Positions 4,357-6,290 of a stretch of 6,290 nt of DNA are shown here, piece by piece (the stretch's first letter is position 1; each line of letters starts with the position of its first letter). This DNA comes from an uncultured Pseudomonadota bacterium (GTDB taxonomy: Bacteria > Bdellovibrionota_B > Oligoflexia > Oligoflexales > CAILAO01). The stretch is taken from the NCBI GenBank assembly GCA_903832105.1, contig CAILAO010000567.1, positions 1-6,290 on the forward strand. Reading direction: 5' to 3'. Under the pieces are notes generated by a model. It was not told the origin of the DNA. It saw only the letters and a program-made list of their open reading frames with translations, and ran no database searches. A program made the translations under genes and the position numbers.

Positions 4357-6189
4357 ATGACGTACTACATTCGACTTGTAAAGTTGGTCATACTTTTTAT
4401 CGGTGCATTGGTCGCGTTAACTTCAGCGGTTGCGGAACCAATTACAACGGCTCAGAAGGAACCAAAAGAAAGCCTTCAAATATCAAACAAAACGGCGATC
4501 GGAAAAAACGGCATTATTGCGGCAGCTCATCCTGCCGCTTCAGAAGCTGGTCTTGAGATGTTGAAAAAGGGCGGGAATGCTGTTGATGCCGCTCTTGCGT
4601 CGTCGTTTGCCATTGCTGTCCTGAGACCCCAGTCTACAGGTCTCGGTGGCGGTGGATTTATGATGCTGTACTTGGTCCCGAAAGGGAAAGTAAAAAAAGG
4701 CAAAGAATTGGAAATAGAAGCTTGGGATTTTAGAGAGAGAGCCCCACTCAAAGCCTCACGCGACATGTTTATCGATCAAAATGGAAAACCTAAAGAATTC
4801 ATGTATAACTCAAAAGCGATTCCAAACGCTTCGCTCAATGGGCATCTTGCCTCTGGGATCCCGGGTCTTGTGGCTGGGTTGATTAAAGTTCATAAACTCC
4901 ACGGGAAGCTTTCCTTAGAACAAATTTTGAAGCCTGCGATTAAACTTTCTGAAAAAGGTTTCACAGTTTATCCACAACTAGAGGCCGCAATTCAAGAGAG
5001 ACGAGAGGTGATGGAACACTTCAAGGCGACGAGGGAAATATTTGCTCCGAAAGGAAGATGGCTTGAGGCGGGGGACATTCTAATTCAAAAAGATCTCGCT
5101 TGGACCTTACGACAAATTGCAAAACGGGGTGTGGACGGATTTTACAAGGGACCCGTTGCCGATCGAATCGTTGCAGAGATGGCTCGAGGGGGAGGTCTTA
5201 TTTCGTACGAAGATCTTAAAAGTTACGAAGTTAAAAAAAGATCGCCTATTGAAGGAACCTATCGAGGATATAAAGTCGTTGCAATGCCGCCCCCATCTTC
5301 GGGCGGTGTTCATATTATCCAGATGCTCAACATGATGGAAGGTGATGACCTTGGCAGGTTTGGGCAAGGGACAGCGCAAGAAATACACTTTGAGGCTGAA
5401 GTCATGCGGAGGGCATTTGCTGATCGAGCCGAATATTTGGGAGATCCAGATTTTGCGAGAATTCCGGGTTTTAAAAATGACGAAGGTTTAGTATCAAAAA
5501 CTTATGCAAAAAAGTTGAGAGAAACGATTCAGCTTGATCGCGCATCGTCCTCAAATGAGGTCAAAGCAGGAACCCCGCCAGGGTGGACTTTGAACGAACC
5601 GCCATCGACAACGCATATCGCAGTTGCTGACAAATGGGGTAATGTCGTGAGCACCACGCAGACGATTAATTTTACCTTTGGCTCCTGCGTCGTGGCCGAA
5701 GGAACCGGTATCGTTTTAAATGATGAAATGGATGATTTTTCGATTAGCCCTGGCGTCCCCAATGCATTTGGGCTCTCAGGAACCAAGGCAAATGAGATTG
5801 CCGCCAAGAAGACCATGCTTTCTTCGATGTCTCCAACGTTGGTTTTTTTACCTGACGGAGATTTCTTAATGGCTCTTGGATCTCCTGGGGGGCCTCGCAT
5901 TATTACTGCAGTTTTGCAAACAACGATCAATGTCATTGATCACAAAATGAGCCTTGCCGCTGCTATTTTTGCGCCACGGATTCACCATCAATGGTATCCA
6001 GATGAAATTAGGGTTGAGAAAGATAATCTTCCGAAGGAGGTTTTAGAAAAACTTCAGTCGATGGGGCATACGATAGCTATAAAAGAAGGCGGCATTGGTG
6101 ACGTGCAGGCTGTCATGAGACGCGAAGGGGAACATGATTGGGTGGGGGTTTCTGATACAAGATCCGATGGAATTCCAATGGGTTACTAG
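4357..6189 (+). CDS. ggt: Gamma-glutamyltranspeptidase (glutathione hydrolase) precursor
   Basis: Ggt cleaves the gamma-glutamyl bond of glutathione and related compounds and passes the glutamyl group to water or an amino acid, normally in the periplasm. The 610-aa precursor (E. coli 580) starts with a signal peptide (hydrophobic 9-25, probable cut after AVA at 26). The Ntn-hydrolase fold follows: TGLGGGGFMM (94-103), and DFRE with R126 at the position of the substrate-carboxylate Arg. The autoprocessing site is at S417/T418, where TTH begins the small subunit of about 193 aa. T418 is the expected nucleophile. Substrate-binding residues sit at the spacing known from E. coli: N438, D460 in the MDDFS motif, S489-S490 in SSMSPT, and GSPGG (508-512). 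The lid loop (about 464-476) carries F471 where E. coli has Tyr444. GAGGT (4346-4350) lies 6 nt before the ATG. The gene appears monocistronic and intact, ending at TAG 6187-6189. Confidence 0.95.
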   Translation: MTYYIRLVKLVILFIGALVALTSAVAEPITTAQKEPKESLQISNKTAIGKNGIIAAAHPAASEAGLEMLKKGGNAVDAALASSFAIAVLRPQSTGLGGGGFMMLYLVPKGKVKKGKELEIEAWDFRERAPLKASRDMFIDQNGKPKEFMYNSKAIPNASLNGHLASGIPGLVAGLIKVHKLHGKLSLEQILKPAIKLSEKGFTVYPQLEAAIQERREVMEHFKATREIFAPKGRWLEAGDILIQKDLAWTLRQIAKRGVDGFYKGPVADRIVAEMARGGGLISYEDLKSYEVKKRSPIEGTYRGYKVVAMPPPSSGGVHIIQMLNMMEGDDLGRFGQGTAQEIHFEAEVMRRAFADRAEYLGDPDFARIPGFKNDEGLVSKTYAKKLRETIQLDRASSSNEVKAGTPPGWTLNEPPSTTHIAVADKWGNVVSTTQTINFTFGSCVVAEGTGIVLNDEMDDFSISPGVPNAFGLSGTKANEIAAKKTMLSSMSPTLVFLPDGDFLMALGSPGGPRIITAVLQTTINVIDHKMSLAAAIFAPRIHHQWYPDEIRVEKDNLPKEVLEKLQSMGHTIAIKEGGIGDVQAVMRREGEHDWVGVSDTRSDGIPMGY

Positions 6190-6290
6190 TGTACTCAATT
6201 GGCTTGAAAGCTTTGTCAATCTTAGGTTTCATCTTAATCTTCGACTTATAACTTTGACGTGATCTCTTTCTAAAAACTTTAGCTTTGACT

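Noticed and set aside
6113..6289. Minus-strand open frame of about 58 codons running in from the right edge, Lys/Arg-rich
   Set aside because: It overlaps the end of ggt antisense for about 77 nt, has no visible start near a ribosome site and may only reflect AT-rich composition. It cannot be told from chance in this window.
6211..6289. Three CTTTG(T/A)C copies (6211, 6252, 6283) as a possible repeat or CRISPR-like element
   Set aside because: The motif is only 7 bp, spacings are unequal (41 and 31) and flanks differ. It is most likely chance in an AT-rich stretch.

Overview
The window looks like ordinary chromosomal DNA of a Gram-negative bacterium of moderate GC content. Signs of this are a D,D-heptose 1,7-bisphosphate phosphatase (a lipopolysaccharide-core precursor enzyme), an exported gamma-glutamyltranspeptidase, a second exported Cys-paired protein, and Shine-Dalgarno-led genes using ATG, GTG and TTG starts. 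Several unrecognised lineage-specific proteins would fit a Bdellovibrio-like or other deltaproteobacterial lineage, but that placement is an inference and is not proven. I see no tRNA, rRNA, CRISPR array, insertion sequence, integrase or phage gene.

Layout. Positions 1-179 hold what may be the last codons of an upstream gene, a strong hairpin (65-84) and a weak promoter candidate. Positions 180-1680 hold a plus-strand pair: a secreted protein built from three Cys-paired repeats (180-1058), and 34 nt later an unrecognised 195-aa protein (1093-1680). The gap 1681-1845 carries a clear extended -10 promoter. It serves a tightly packed three-gene operon: a protein with a small N-terminal domain and a long Lys/Glu/Pro/Ser tail (1846-2544), a 90-aa unknown (2548-2820), and gmhB (start probably 2765, end 3376). 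The gmhB gene runs tail to tail into a minus-strand CPBP-type intramembrane protease (3348-4085), and the two 3' ends overlap by 29 nt. The 271-nt gap 4086-4356 contains a good minus-strand promoter for the protease gene and a hairpin. It leads into ggt (4357-6189), which is complete with its signal peptide and catalytic residues. The last 101 nt hold no gene I can support.

How the genes may work together. GmhB supplies a heptose intermediate for the outer-membrane glycolipid. Ggt acts in the periplasm on glutathione and other gamma-glutamyl compounds. The other proteins have no assignable function from sequence alone. Nothing ties the window together as one system. The most unusual item is the three-repeat Cys protein with its downstream partner. 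The second is the Lys-rich-tail gene and 90-aa gene placed in front of, and overlapping, gmhB.
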